Shown here in pieces: positions 1 through 8,247 of a stretch of 64,000 nt of DNA. Source of the stretch: JASHUC01 sp035523875. Its GTDB lineage: Bacteria > Pseudomonadota > Gammaproteobacteria > Steroidobacterales > Steroidobacteraceae. Position 1 is the first letter of the stretch; each line of letters opens with the position of its first letter. The notes below the pieces were generated by a model. It was not told the origin of the DNA and did no database searches. It was given only the letters and a program-made list of their open reading frames with translations. The DNA lies in the NCBI GenBank assembly GCA_035523875.1, contig DATKPY010000002.1, positions 62,001 through 126,000 on the forward strand, in the 5' to 3' direction. A program made the position numbers and the translations under genes.

Positions 1-2
1 GC

Positions 3-836
3 CTGCGCGAGATGGACGAGTACGGCGTCGATATGCACCTGCTCTCGCTCACGGCTCCGGGCGTGCAGATGTTCGACGCCGACACCGCGTGTGAGCTCGC
101 GGCGCTCGCGAACGATCGGCTCGCCGAGGTGGTGGGCCGCCACCCGAGACGCTTCGCCGGACTCGCAGCCTTTGCACCGCAGTCGGCGGCCCGCGCCGCC
201 AAGGAGATGGAGCGCGCCATCAATAAGCTCAAGTTGAACGGATTCATCGTCAATTCCCATACCCATAGCGAGTATTACGACGATCCGAAGTTCTGGCCGA
301 TCCTCGAAGCCGCCGAGGCGCTCGACCGCTGCATCTACATCCACCCGCGCGGGCCGTCGGACGGGCTCAAGGGCCCGCTCCAGCACTACGGCATGGACTC
401 GGCCATGTGGGCGTACGGGGTCGAAGTGGGCACGCACGCGGTGCGCATGATGGCCGCCGGGGTCTTCGATCGCTTTCCGAAGCTCAAGATCTGCATCGGT
501 CACATGGGCGAGGCCGTGCACTTCTGGATCTGGCGCATCACGTTCATGAACAGCCGGGCGCAGGCGATCGGGCGCGCGCCGAAGACGCAGCTCACGATGG
601 AGGAGTACTTCAGGCGCAATTTCGTCATCACGACGAGCGGCGTGGAAGACCCGCTCGCGCTCGAGTACTCGATCAAGAAGATTGGCGCCGACAACGTCCT
701 CTTCGCGATCGACTACCCCTATCAGCCGACCGCCCCCGCGGTGGCTTTCATGGACTCGGCGCCGATCTCGGATGCCGATCGAGCGAAGATTTATCACCAG
801 AACGCCGAGCGGATATTCCACATAAAGCCGCTCTGA
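3..836 (+). CDS. Amidohydrolase-2 family metal-dependent hydrolase/decarboxylase, 5'-truncated by window edge
   Basis: The reading frame is open from the first bases of the window, so the true start and the N-terminal part of the TIM barrel lie upstream; the first visible Met (position 12) is internal. What remains carries barrel signatures of the amidohydrolase-2 (ACMSD/gamma-resorcylate or 5-carboxyvanillate decarboxylase) group: IHPRG, then IGHMGE with a likely metal-binding His, and AIDYPY with the conserved Asp near the C-terminus. Members decarboxylate or hydrolyse aromatic or cyclic acids. It heads a same-strand run of oxidoreductases, so a catabolic role is likely. The substrate cannot be told from sequence. 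Confidence 0.85.
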   Translation: MREMDEYGVDMHLLSLTAPGVQMFDADTACELAALANDRLAEVVGRHPRRFAGLAAFAPQSAARAAKEMERAINKLKLNGFIVNSHTHSEYYDDPKFWPILEAAEALDRCIYIHPRGPSDGLKGPLQHYGMDSAMWAYGVEVGTHAVRMMAAGVFDRFPKLKICIGHMGEAVHFWIWRITFMNSRAQAIGRAPKTQLTMEEYFRRNFVITTSGVEDPLALEYSIKKIGADNVLFAIDYPYQPTAPAVAFMDSAPISDADRAKIYHQNAERIFHIKPL

Positions 837-850
837 GGCGCGAGCCGGGC

Positions 851-871
851 GCTATCCCGCGCGCGGATAGC
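851..871. terminator. Hairpin between the amidohydrolase and folD
   Basis: A perfect 7-bp stem (GCTATCC / GGATAGC) encloses a 7-nt GC loop, 15 bases after the amidohydrolase stop. No U-tract follows, so it may be a weak or Rho-assisted terminator, or only a processing hairpin. It separates the amidohydrolase from folD (start 946). Confidence 0.3.
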
Positions 872-945
872 TCGGATCGCGATTATCGATTTCCGCTCCT
901 CGCCGCGGCGGGTTAGGGTAGCGCCTGCAGCACGGCGGAGCGGAC

Positions 946-1824
946 ATGAGCGCAACGATCATCGACGGCAGGGCGGTCGCGAGGCAGATCCGGGGGGAGA
1001 TCGCCGCTCGGATCGAGGATCTTGCCTCTCGGCACGGCATGCGCCCCGGCCTCACCGTGATCCTCGTCGGGGAGGACCACGCCTCGGAGGTCTACGTGCG
1101 CAACAAGATCGCGGCGTGCCGGGAAGTCGGGATCCGCTCGGATCTGGTGCGGCTTCCGATCGAGATCACCCAGGCCGCGCTCCTCGAGCGGATCGATGCG
1201 CTCAATGTGGATCCGGGCGTCCATGGAATCCTCATCCAGCTGCCGCTGCCTCGGCAGATCGACATTCGCGCCGTCCTCGAGCGCATCTCCGTCGACAAGG
1301 ACGTGGACGGCTTCCATCTCTACAACGTCGGCGGCCTGGTCACCGGGAACACGATCTTCCCGCCGTGCACGCCCTACGGAGTGCAGAAGCTCCTCGAGCA
1401 CGAGGGCATTGATGTCGAGGGTCGCGCCGTGGTGGTGGTCGGCGCGAGCAACATCGTGGGCAAGCCACTGGCGCTCATGCTGATGCAGCAGGATGCGACG
1501 GTGTGCATCTGTCACAAGAAGACCCGCGACCTCGCGCAGTTCACGATCCTGGCCGACATTCTGGTCGTGGCGGCCGGTGTCCCGGGGCTCATCATTCCGC
1601 AGATGGTCCGCACGGGTGCCGTGGTGATCGATGTCGGGATCAACCGCTTGCCCGACGGGCGCATCACCGGCGATGTCGACTTCGAGGGGGTGCGGCAGAA
1701 GGCCTCCTACATCACCCCGGTACCGGGCGGCGTCGGACCGATGACCGTGGCGATGCTGATGCATAACACGCTCCTCTCCGCCGAGCGTGCGGCGGGCATC
1801 ACCTCGAGTGGCCCCGCGCTATGA
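946..1824 (+). CDS. folD: Bifunctional methylenetetrahydrofolate dehydrogenase / methenyltetrahydrofolate cyclohydrolase
   Basis: FolD interconverts 5,10-methylene-, methenyl- and 10-formyl-tetrahydrofolate in the cytosol. At 292 aa it is full length. Visible motifs are YVRNK (residues 50-54, catalytic Tyr and Lys), GILIQLPLP, DVDGFHLYNVGGL, the cofactor loop VGASNIVGKP and the C-terminal PGGVGPMTVAMLMHNT. The loop is of the E. coli type (GASNIVG). It is usually a housekeeping gene, but here it sits between catabolic genes on the same strand, 28 nt before the GMC oxidoreductase. That could mean a role in recovering C1 units from demethylation, or may be coincidental. Confidence 0.97.
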   Translation: MSATIIDGRAVARQIRGEIAARIEDLASRHGMRPGLTVILVGEDHASEVYVRNKIAACREVGIRSDLVRLPIEITQAALLERIDALNVDPGVHGILIQLPLPRQIDIRAVLERISVDKDVDGFHLYNVGGLVTGNTIFPPCTPYGVQKLLEHEGIDVEGRAVVVVGASNIVGKPLALMLMQQDATVCICHKKTRDLAQFTILADILVVAAGVPGLIIPQMVRTGAVVIDVGINRLPDGRITGDVDFEGVRQKASYITPVPGGVGPMTVAMLMHNTLLSAERAAGITSSGPAL

Positions 1825-1852
1825 TGCGAGGTCGCGGGGTTGTGAGGGGGCT

Positions 1853-3508
1853 ATGGAGATCTTCGACTTTCTGATCGTCGGTGCGGGCACTGCCGGCTGC
1901 GTGCTCGCGGCGCGGCTGTCGGAGCGCCCCGACGCTCGGGTGTGTCTGATCGAGGCCGGCGGCCCGGATCGTCATCCCTTCATTCACATTCCTGCCGCGG
2001 TCGCGGCGGCGATCGGCACCCGCGCGATCAATTGGGGGTTTCTGACGGTCCCGCAGCGCGAGCTCCATGACCGCCGCATTCCGATCCCGCGCGGGCGGGT
2101 GCTCGGCGGCTCGGGCTCGATCAATGGCATGGTCTACTTCCGCGGCCAGCCGCAGGACTTCGACGAATGGGCCGCTGCCGGCCTCTCCGGCTGGAGCTAC
2201 CGGGAGGTGCTGCCCTACTTCATCCGCTCGGAGTCGAATCCGGAGTACGCCGCCTCGCCCTACCACGGCAGCGACGGGCCGATCCGCGTCGCGCACATCC
2301 CGCGGCTCAATCCGCTCAACCGCGCGTTCTGGGACGCGATGGACTCGCTCGGATTCAAGCGCTGCGCGGATTTCAACGGACCGGAGCCCGAGGGCTACGG
2401 CCCGCGCCAGGGGACGATCCGCGCCGGACGCAGGGATTCGACCGCGACCGCCTACCTGCATCCGGCCATGCGCCGCGCCAACCTCAAGGTGCTGACCGGC
2501 GCGCTCGTGCGCCGCGTGACGATCGAGAACGGTCGGGCGACGGGGGTCGAGCTCGAGACGGGCGGGGAAGTCATCCGTCTCGGCGCACGCCGCGAGGTGA
2601 TCGTCAGTGCCGGGACGATCCAGTCCCCGCAGGTACTCATGCTCTCCGGGATCGGCGCTCGCGCCGAGCTCGGCCGGTTCGGCATCGAGGTGAAGCGCGA
2701 CCTGCCGGCGGTCGGTGCGAATCTTCACGACCATCTCGCCGCGGCGGTGCTCATGGAGATGCGCGACGGCGCCTCCTACGGCATCTCGCTCCGCGCGCTG
2801 CCGCGCGGAGCGTGGAACGTGCTCGAGTACCTGATCGCGCGCCGCGGCCCGTTCGCGAGCAACGTGTTCGAGTCGAACGCGTTCGTGCGTTCGCGGCCGC
2901 AGCTCCCGCGGCCCGACATCCAGGTCGTCTTCCAGCCGGCGCGGCGCAATCCGCACACCTTTCCGTTGCCGATCGGGCACGGCTTCGCGATCAGCATCGT
3001 GGGACTCTATCCGAGAAGCCGCGGGCGCATCTCCCTCGCAAGTCCCGACCCGCACGTGCCGCCGAACATCGATCCGAATCTGCTGAGCGACGCGCAGGAC
3101 CTCGTCCCGCTCGTGCGCGGCCTCGAGCTGGCCCGGCGCATTGCCGCTACCGCCCCCTTCGCGCGCTATCGCGCATCCGAGGTGGCGCCGGGACTCGGCA
3201 CGCAAGGCGATGCGGCGCTCGGGGACTACGTGCGGCACGCGGCGAGCACCGTGCATCACCCGGTTGGAACCTGCCGCATGGGCGCGGACGCCGAAAGCGT
3301 CGTCGACGGCGAGCTGTGCGTGCGCGGCATCGAGTCCCTGCGGGTCGCCGACGCATCGGTATTTCCGAGCGTGGTCGGCGGCAACACCAACGCGACCGTG
3401 GTCATGGTGGCGGAGAAGGCCGCCGACTTGATCCTCGGGCGGCCGGCGCCACGGCCGTTCACGGTCGCCGGCAATGCCGCGCGGCTCGAGGAGCCGAGCG
3501 CGGCCTGA
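1853..3508 (+). CDS. GMC-family FAD-dependent oxidoreductase (choline/alcohol dehydrogenase-like)
   Basis: A 551-aa flavoprotein predicted to oxidise an alcohol group. The N-terminal FAD-binding fold has GAGTAG (residues 10-15). It is followed by the GMC signature around RGRVLGGSGSINGM, and near the C-terminus by the catalytic HHPVGTCRMG and GGNTNATVVMVAEKAADLI segments that supply the active-site His and Asn. ATG at 1853 is chosen because it follows a purine-rich GTGAGGGGG and begins right at the FAD fold; the frame is open further upstream into folD. The MBL hydrolase follows after 12 nt, so the two are probably co-transcribed. The exact substrate is unknown. Confidence 0.93.
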   Translation: MEIFDFLIVGAGTAGCVLAARLSERPDARVCLIEAGGPDRHPFIHIPAAVAAAIGTRAINWGFLTVPQRELHDRRIPIPRGRVLGGSGSINGMVYFRGQPQDFDEWAAAGLSGWSYREVLPYFIRSESNPEYAASPYHGSDGPIRVAHIPRLNPLNRAFWDAMDSLGFKRCADFNGPEPEGYGPRQGTIRAGRRDSTATAYLHPAMRRANLKVLTGALVRRVTIENGRATGVELETGGEVIRLGARREVIVSAGTIQSPQVLMLSGIGARAELGRFGIEVKRDLPAVGANLHDHLAAAVLMEMRDGASYGISLRALPRGAWNVLEYLIARRGPFASNVFESNAFVRSRPQLPRPDIQVVFQPARRNPHTFPLPIGHGFAISIVGLYPRSRGRISLASPDPHVPPNIDPNLLSDAQDLVPLVRGLELARRIAATAPFARYRASEVAPGLGTQGDAALGDYVRHAASTVHHPVGTCRMGADAESVVDGELCVRGIESLRVADASVFPSVVGGNTNATVVMVAEKAADLILGRPAPRPFTVAGNAARLEEPSAA

Positions 3509-3520
3509 AAGGGGAGCAGC

Positions 3521-4399
3521 ATGGCGATCGAGCACGTGAAGAAATGGCGCATCGGAGATGTCGAGGTCGCGCGCTTCGTCGAGGTCAATGCCTTCGAGGA
3601 CGACATGCAGATGCTGCTCAAGGAGGGCACGACCGAGTTCGTGCAGAGTTTCCCGTGGCTCGTGCCGCACTTCGCGACGCGTGCGGGCCGGATGCTCATC
3701 TCTTTCCAGTGCTTCGCGCTGCGATCGCGCGGGCGCAACGTCATGATCGACACCTGCATCGGGGCCGACCGCAAGCGTGAGTTCGACGTGTTCTGCAATC
3801 TCAAGAGCAGCTTTCTCGAGGATCTCACGGCCGCGGAATTTCCCCCCGACTCGATCGCCACCGTGCTCTGCACGCACCTGCATTTCGATCACGTGGGCTG
3901 GAACACTCATCTGGTCGACGGGCGCTGGGTGCCCACCTTCCCGAAGGCCCGCTACCTCTTCGGCGAGCGCGAATGGGAGCACTGGCAGCACCTGCGCCGC
4001 ACCGGCGGCTATCACGATCTCAATCATCTCGCCGACGCCGTCGATCCGATCCTCGAGGCGGGGCTCGCCGAGTTCGTCGGCCCGCAGCACCGCATCACCG
4101 ACGAGGTATGGCTCGAGCCCACACCCGGACACACCCCGGGCCACGTGAGCGTGCACATCTCTTCGCTCGGCGAGGAGGCGGTGATCACCGGGGATCTGAT
4201 GCACCACCCCATTCAGCTCGCGGTCCCCGAGCTGCAAGGCAACTTCGACATGGACAAGGCGCAGGGGGCGCGCACGCGGCGCGCGTTCGTCGAGCGCTAC
4301 CAGGACCGCAAGGCACTCATCATCGGGAGCCACTTCTGCGACCCCACATCGGGCTGGATCGTGCGTGACGGCGCGGCGTGGAAGCTCGCGCTCGAGTGA
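3521..4399 (+). CDS. Metallo-beta-lactamase-fold hydrolase (lactonase/esterase-like)
   Basis: A 292-aa binuclear-metal hydrolase. The signature THLHFDHVGW gives metal ligands His119, His121, Asp123 and His124. Downstream ligands are in PGHTPGH, ITGDLMHH and IIGSHF. There is no signal peptide, so it is cytosolic. The start has a GGGGAGC ribosome site 6 nt upstream. It lies 12 nt after the GMC oxidoreductase and 3 nt before an SDR, consistent with one transcript. Proteins of this type in xenobiotic or terpenoid clusters open lactones or hydrolyse esters. That function is inferred here from family and context only. Confidence 0.92.
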   Translation: MAIEHVKKWRIGDVEVARFVEVNAFEDDMQMLLKEGTTEFVQSFPWLVPHFATRAGRMLISFQCFALRSRGRNVMIDTCIGADRKREFDVFCNLKSSFLEDLTAAEFPPDSIATVLCTHLHFDHVGWNTHLVDGRWVPTFPKARYLFGEREWEHWQHLRRTGGYHDLNHLADAVDPILEAGLAEFVGPQHRITDEVWLEPTPGHTPGHVSVHISSLGEEAVITGDLMHHPIQLAVPELQGNFDMDKAQGARTRRAFVERYQDRKALIIGSHFCDPTSGWIVRDGAAWKLALE

Positions 4400-4402
4400 C
4401 CG

Positions 4403-5158
4403 ATGGCACTTGAGATCGCCGAGCAGATCGTCCTCGTGACGGGCGCGGGCCGCGGGCTCGGGCGCTCGGTCGCGGAGAAGCTCGCGAGCCTCGGCGCGAC
4501 AGTGGGCGTGCTCGATGTCGATGCCGCAAGCTGTCAAGCTGTATCGGAGGCGATCCGCGCCGCGGGCGGCAAGGCGCTTGCGTATGCGGCCGATGTCGCA
4601 GACCGGGACGGCTTCGCCGCCGCCGCCGCGCGGCTCGCGGCGGAATGTGGGCGCATCGATGCCGTCGTCAACAACGCGATGCTGCTGCGGTACGAGCCGA
4701 TCGAGAAGGTGACCGAGGCGGTGCTCGATCGGATGCTCGCCATCGGGGTGAAAGGATCCGTCTGGGGCGCGCAGATGCTGCTCGCTCACATGGACGCCGC
4801 GCGCGGCGCGGCGATCATCAACATGACCTCGCCGGTGGCCGAGCGCGGCTATGCGAACACCGCGATCTACAGCCTCGTGAAGGGCGCGCTCGTCACGCTC
4901 ACCAAGACGCTCGCCGTCGAGCTCGGGCCGCGCGGGGTGCGCGTGAATGCCGTCGCTCCCGGCTCCGTCCCGACTCCGGGTGCGGTCGGGCTCAACGATC
5001 GCGCGGAGTACGAGCGGCGTGCGCGGACGATTCCCTTGAGAAGGCTCGGGAGGGAGGAGGACAACGCCGCGGCGGTCGCATTCCTTCTGAGCCCTGCGGC
5101 GGCATTCGTGAACGGCGAGATCCTGCACGTGGATGGAGGAATCGCCGCGGCCGGGTGA
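4403..5158 (+). CDS. Short-chain dehydrogenase/reductase (SDR), first copy
   Basis: A 251-aa classical SDR. TGAGRGLG (13-20) binds NAD(P), the NNA motif follows at about 90, a Ser is at 143, and the catalytic YSLVK gives Tyr156 and Lys160. It ends with the usual PAAAFVNGEILHVDGG segment. It starts 3 nt after the MBL hydrolase stop with no clear ribosome site, so translation is probably coupled. It probably oxidises or reduces a hydroxyl/keto intermediate in the catabolic pathway encoded by its neighbours. It differs clearly from the second SDR at 6400, so the two likely act on different steps. Confidence 0.93.
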   Translation: MALEIAEQIVLVTGAGRGLGRSVAEKLASLGATVGVLDVDAASCQAVSEAIRAAGGKALAYAADVADRDGFAAAAARLAAECGRIDAVVNNAMLLRYEPIEKVTEAVLDRMLAIGVKGSVWGAQMLLAHMDAARGAAIINMTSPVAERGYANTAIYSLVKGALVTLTKTLAVELGPRGVRVNAVAPGSVPTPGAVGLNDRAEYERRARTIPLRRLGREEDNAAAVAFLLSPAAAFVNGEILHVDGGIAAAG

Positions 5159-5205
5159 GGCGAAGCGGGCCGCGCGAGCGGCGAACGATGAGGGCGGGCG
5201 CGACC

Positions 5206-6393
5206 ATGAGCTTAGAGACGCCGATTTTCACCGAAGAGTACTTCAGCCCCGACGCCGTGCGCGATGCGCGCGCCGTGGACGATCGGGTGCGCGAGCTCGC
5301 CCCCGTCGTGAAGCTGCCGCGCGAGAACATCACCCTCATCGGGCGCTACGATCACGTGGCCGCTGGATTGCGCGACTGGCACACCTTCTCGTCACGCTCG
5401 CGGCCGTTTCACGATCCCGATTCGGTGCGGCCCGAGATCCTCCTCGTCGACGATCCGCCGCGGCACACTCAGGTGCGCAACGTCGTCGCGACCGCGCTCT
5501 CCCCGCGCGCGCTCGCACGCATGTCGGCGAGCTTTCAGGCCGATGCCGAGGCGCTCGTGCGGCGCCTCACGGATGCGAGCGGCGAGACGCTCGATGGGGT
5601 AGCGCAGATCACGCGCGCGTTCGTCGACAAGGTGCTGCCGGACCTGCTCGGTCTGCCGAAGCAGGGGCGCGAGCACCTCTCCGCGTTCGGCAACATGGTG
5701 TGGGCCACCCTTGGGCCCGAGAACGAGCTCTTCGGCGAGGCGATGCAGAGCTTGGGCCCCGTGATCGAGTGGGTCGACACCTGCTGCAATCGCGAGAATC
5801 TCGACCCCGAGGGGCTCGGGATGCAGATGTTCCTCGCGGCCGACCAAGGCCAGATCACCCACGACGAGGCAAAGCTCCTGGTGCAGGTGCTGCTCTCGGC
5901 AGCGGCCGATACCACGGTGATGACGATGGCGACCGCGATCAAGGGTTTCGCGCTCTTCCCGGAACAGTACGCGACGCTGCGCGCACAGCCCGACCTGATG
6001 CGAAGCGCGTTCGAGGAGAGCCTGCGCTGGGACTCACCGTCGCGGATGGCCGGACGCATCGCTACGCGCGACGTCGAGATCGAGGGCTACACGGTGCCCA
6101 AGGGAGAGCGCTGCGGACTGCTGTTTGCGGCGGCGAACCGCGATCCACGCAAGTGGCCCGACCCGGGTCGCTTCGACATCAAGCGCGACCTGCGCGGACA
6201 CTTGGGCTGGGGCTACGGCATCCACGCCTGCGTGGGCCGGGTGCTCGCGCTCCTCGAGGCCGACGCGCTGCTCGGAGCGTGCATCCGCCACATCGAGCGC
6301 TTCGAGCTCGCCGGCGAGCCCACGCCCTGGATGACGACGATCGGTCACGGGCCAGCGATGCTCCCGGTGCGCCTGTACGCGGCGGCGCACTGA
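5206..6393 (+). CDS. Cytochrome P450
   Basis: A soluble bacterial class-I P450 of 395 aa that would hydroxylate or demethylate a small hydrophobic substrate using an external ferredoxin system (none is encoded in the visible cluster). The I-helix reads AAADTT (232-237). ExxR is Glu271-Arg274. The heme loop has Cys342 in WGYGIHACVG, with Trp in place of the usual Phe seven residues before the Cys. ATG at 5206 is preferred, with GAGGGCGGG upstream; an in-frame ATG at 5188 would add six residues. It sits between the two SDRs. Confidence 0.94.
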   Translation: MSLETPIFTEEYFSPDAVRDARAVDDRVRELAPVVKLPRENITLIGRYDHVAAGLRDWHTFSSRSRPFHDPDSVRPEILLVDDPPRHTQVRNVVATALSPRALARMSASFQADAEALVRRLTDASGETLDGVAQITRAFVDKVLPDLLGLPKQGREHLSAFGNMVWATLGPENELFGEAMQSLGPVIEWVDTCCNRENLDPEGLGMQMFLAADQGQITHDEAKLLVQVLLSAAADTTVMTMATAIKGFALFPEQYATLRAQPDLMRSAFEESLRWDSPSRMAGRIATRDVEIEGYTVPKGERCGLLFAAANRDPRKWPDPGRFDIKRDLRGHLGWGYGIHACVGRVLALLEADALLGACIRHIERFELAGEPTPWMTTIGHGPAMLPVRLYAAAH

Positions 6394-6399
6394 ACGACG

Positions 6400-7311
6400 A
6401 TGGTGGAGCTCCAGGGTACGGTAGCGCTCGTCACCGGCGCCGCAAGCGGAATCGGCCGCGGCATCGCGCTCGCGCTCGCACGCGAGGGGGTCAGGGTCGC
6501 GATGGCGGATATCCGTGCGGAGGTGCTCGCGGCTGCCGTGCGCGAGGTGCGTGCGCGGTCCGGTACCGCGATCGCGGTCGAGCTCGATGTGACCGATCGC
6601 GGCGCCTGGGAGCGCGCAGCCGAGCGCGTCGACCGCGAGCTGGGGCCCGTGCAGGTCCTGTGCAGCAACGCCGGCATCAACTTCGTCGGACCGACCCAGG
6701 ATGCGACGTTCGAGGACTGGGACTTCTGCCTGGGTGTGAACGTCGGGGGCGCGGTGAACGCCGTGCGTACCTTCGTGCCGCGCATGCTGCGCTTGGGCTC
6801 AGGCGGTCACGTCGTGATCACCTCCTCGGTGAGCGGGCTCTTCACGAGCGGCGGCGCCGGGTGCTACGTCACCTCGAAATTCGCCCTCGTCGGTCTCGCC
6901 GAGTCGCTGCGCGGGGATCTCGCGCCGCACGGCATCGGCGTCTCGGTGCTCTGTCCCGGCCCGGTGCAATCGGATCTGTTCGAGAGCACGGCCGCCGTGA
7001 GACCGCGGTCGCTCGCCGCCACCGGCTCGGTTTCCGTGATTCCCCCGGGCGTGCGCCGCGAAGAGACGCCGATCTTCGTGACGGCATTGACGGGCGAGGA
7101 AGTGGGCCGCCGCCTCGTGCGCGGCATCCGCCGCAACGATCTCTACATCCTCACCCATCCGGAAATCCGGCCTGTGCTCGAAACGCGTGCTGCGGCGCTC
7201 CGTGCCGCGCTTCCCGACGAGGCCGTCGACCCGCAGCGTATCGAGGCGTCGCGCGGGCTTCTCGATGCCTCCCTGTATGCGGGCGAGGCGTTGAAGCCTC
7301 CACCCCGCTAG
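6400..7311 (+). CDS. Short-chain dehydrogenase/reductase (SDR), second copy with C-terminal extension
   Basis: A 303-aa SDR: TGAASGIG (12-19) at the nucleotide site, CSNAGIN near 88-94, and catalytic YVTSK with Tyr156 and Lys160. It is about 50 residues longer than the first SDR; the extra C-terminal part resembles the substrate-cap extension of larger classical SDRs. It begins 6 nt after the P450 stop and is the last gene of the co-directional block. The following gene at 7382-8098 is convergent. The likely role is oxidation of the product formed by the P450 (inference). Confidence 0.93.
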   Translation: MVELQGTVALVTGAASGIGRGIALALAREGVRVAMADIRAEVLAAAVREVRARSGTAIAVELDVTDRGAWERAAERVDRELGPVQVLCSNAGINFVGPTQDATFEDWDFCLGVNVGGAVNAVRTFVPRMLRLGSGGHVVITSSVSGLFTSGGAGCYVTSKFALVGLAESLRGDLAPHGIGVSVLCPGPVQSDLFESTAAVRPRSLAATGSVSVIPPGVRREETPIFVTALTGEEVGRRLVRGIRRNDLYILTHPEIRPVLETRAAALRAALPDEAVDPQRIEASRGLLDASLYAGEALKPPPR

Positions 7312-7381
7312 GGGCTCGCGGAGAGCCTACCGACCGCCTCCGCAAGCCTCTGACCACGGAGGCGTTCCGGTCGGCTGGAAC

Positions 7382-8098
7382 TCAGTAGCCGATCGTGAAG
7401 CGCTGGCGGATGTGCTTGGGGTGCTCGGCCTCGTTCATCACCGCGACCGCGTAGTCCTCCATCGAGATGCGGCTCTGGCCCTTCGCATCCGTGATCAGCC
7501 GGTCGTGTCCGAGGCGGAACTTCCCGGTGCGCTTGCCGGGGTAGATCGAGAATGCGGGGCTGAAGTACGTCCAGGCGACATCCTTGACCGTTCGGTAGTA
7601 GTCGAGGGCCTCTTTCTGGCCGTCGATCTCCCCGCGATAGGCGGCCGGAATGCGCGCGGCGACCGGCTTTCCCGAAGCGTCCACGAGGCTTCCGGCGCCG
7701 CCGACGACGATGAGTCGGGGCGCGCGGGGCCCGAGGCTGCGCAGCGCATCGATGAGCGAGACGGCCGCTTCGCGGTAGCCTGCGAAATTGGGCGCGGGCT
7801 TGCGGAAGGACACCGCGCAGATCACCACGTCCGCTCCGGCGACGGTGCGCGCGACCTGGGCGGAGTCGAGCACATCGCCGCGCAGCACGCGCAGCCGCGG
7901 ATCCGTCGCGCCCATCGGCGACGGATCGCGCACGACGACGGTGACCTCGTCGCCGCGGGCGAGCGCCTCGCGCACGATGCGCTGGCCGATGTTACCCGTG
8001 CCGCCGTAGACGACGATCTTCTGGGGCTGCGACGCCGGCAGCGCAGCCGCGCAGGCGGCAAATATCAGGCAGAGAATCGGGGCGAGCGAGCGGTGCAT
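7382..8098 (-). CDS. Exported NAD(P)-binding (NmrA/atypical SDR-like) protein
   Basis: A 238-aa protein with a hydrophobic N-terminal signal (residues about 4-22) directly followed by a Rossmann fold: VVYGGTGNIGQ is the nucleotide-binding glycine motif, and GDVLD and VGGAGS follow as in NAD(P)-binding YwnB/YhfK-like proteins. There is a strong AGGAGGAG ribosome site before the ATG at 8098. The signal contains FAAC, which only partly fits a lipobox, so periplasmic or lipoprotein export are both possible. NAD(P)H-dependent folds are normally cytosolic, which makes the signal unusual. It is convergent with the SDR and divergent from the HIRAN gene. Confidence 0.85.
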   Translation of the reverse strand: MHRSLAPILCLIFAACAAALPASQPQKIVVYGGTGNIGQRIVREALARGDEVTVVVRDPSPMGATDPRLRVLRGDVLDSAQVARTVAGADVVICAVSFRKPAPNFAGYREAAVSLIDALRSLGPRAPRLIVVGGAGSLVDASGKPVAARIPAAYRGEIDGQKEALDYYRTVKDVAWTYFSPAFSIYPGKRTGKFRLGHDRLITDAKGQSRISMEDYAVAVMNEAEHPKHIRQRFTIGY

Positions 8099-8247
8099 CA
8101 GTGCTCCTCCTGCGACGGGGATGATACACGGCCACCGGGTCCGCTCGAGCGGGCGCGGGTCGCGAGCGCGAGCTCAGCGCGAGATGTGCATTGCGCTTGC
8201 GCACGAGATTGCTAAGAATCGCGCCAACGAGAATTCATGAACACGGG

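Noticed and set aside
913..1764. 283-codon minus-strand frame over folD
   Set aside because: folD on the plus strand has all catalytic motifs; the antisense product is His/Asp-rich low-information sequence.
1799..5128. 1109-codon open frame on the minus strand
   Set aside because: It is antisense to the GMC, MBL and SDR genes, is Arg/His/Asp-rich without any family motif, and arises from GC-rich third positions.
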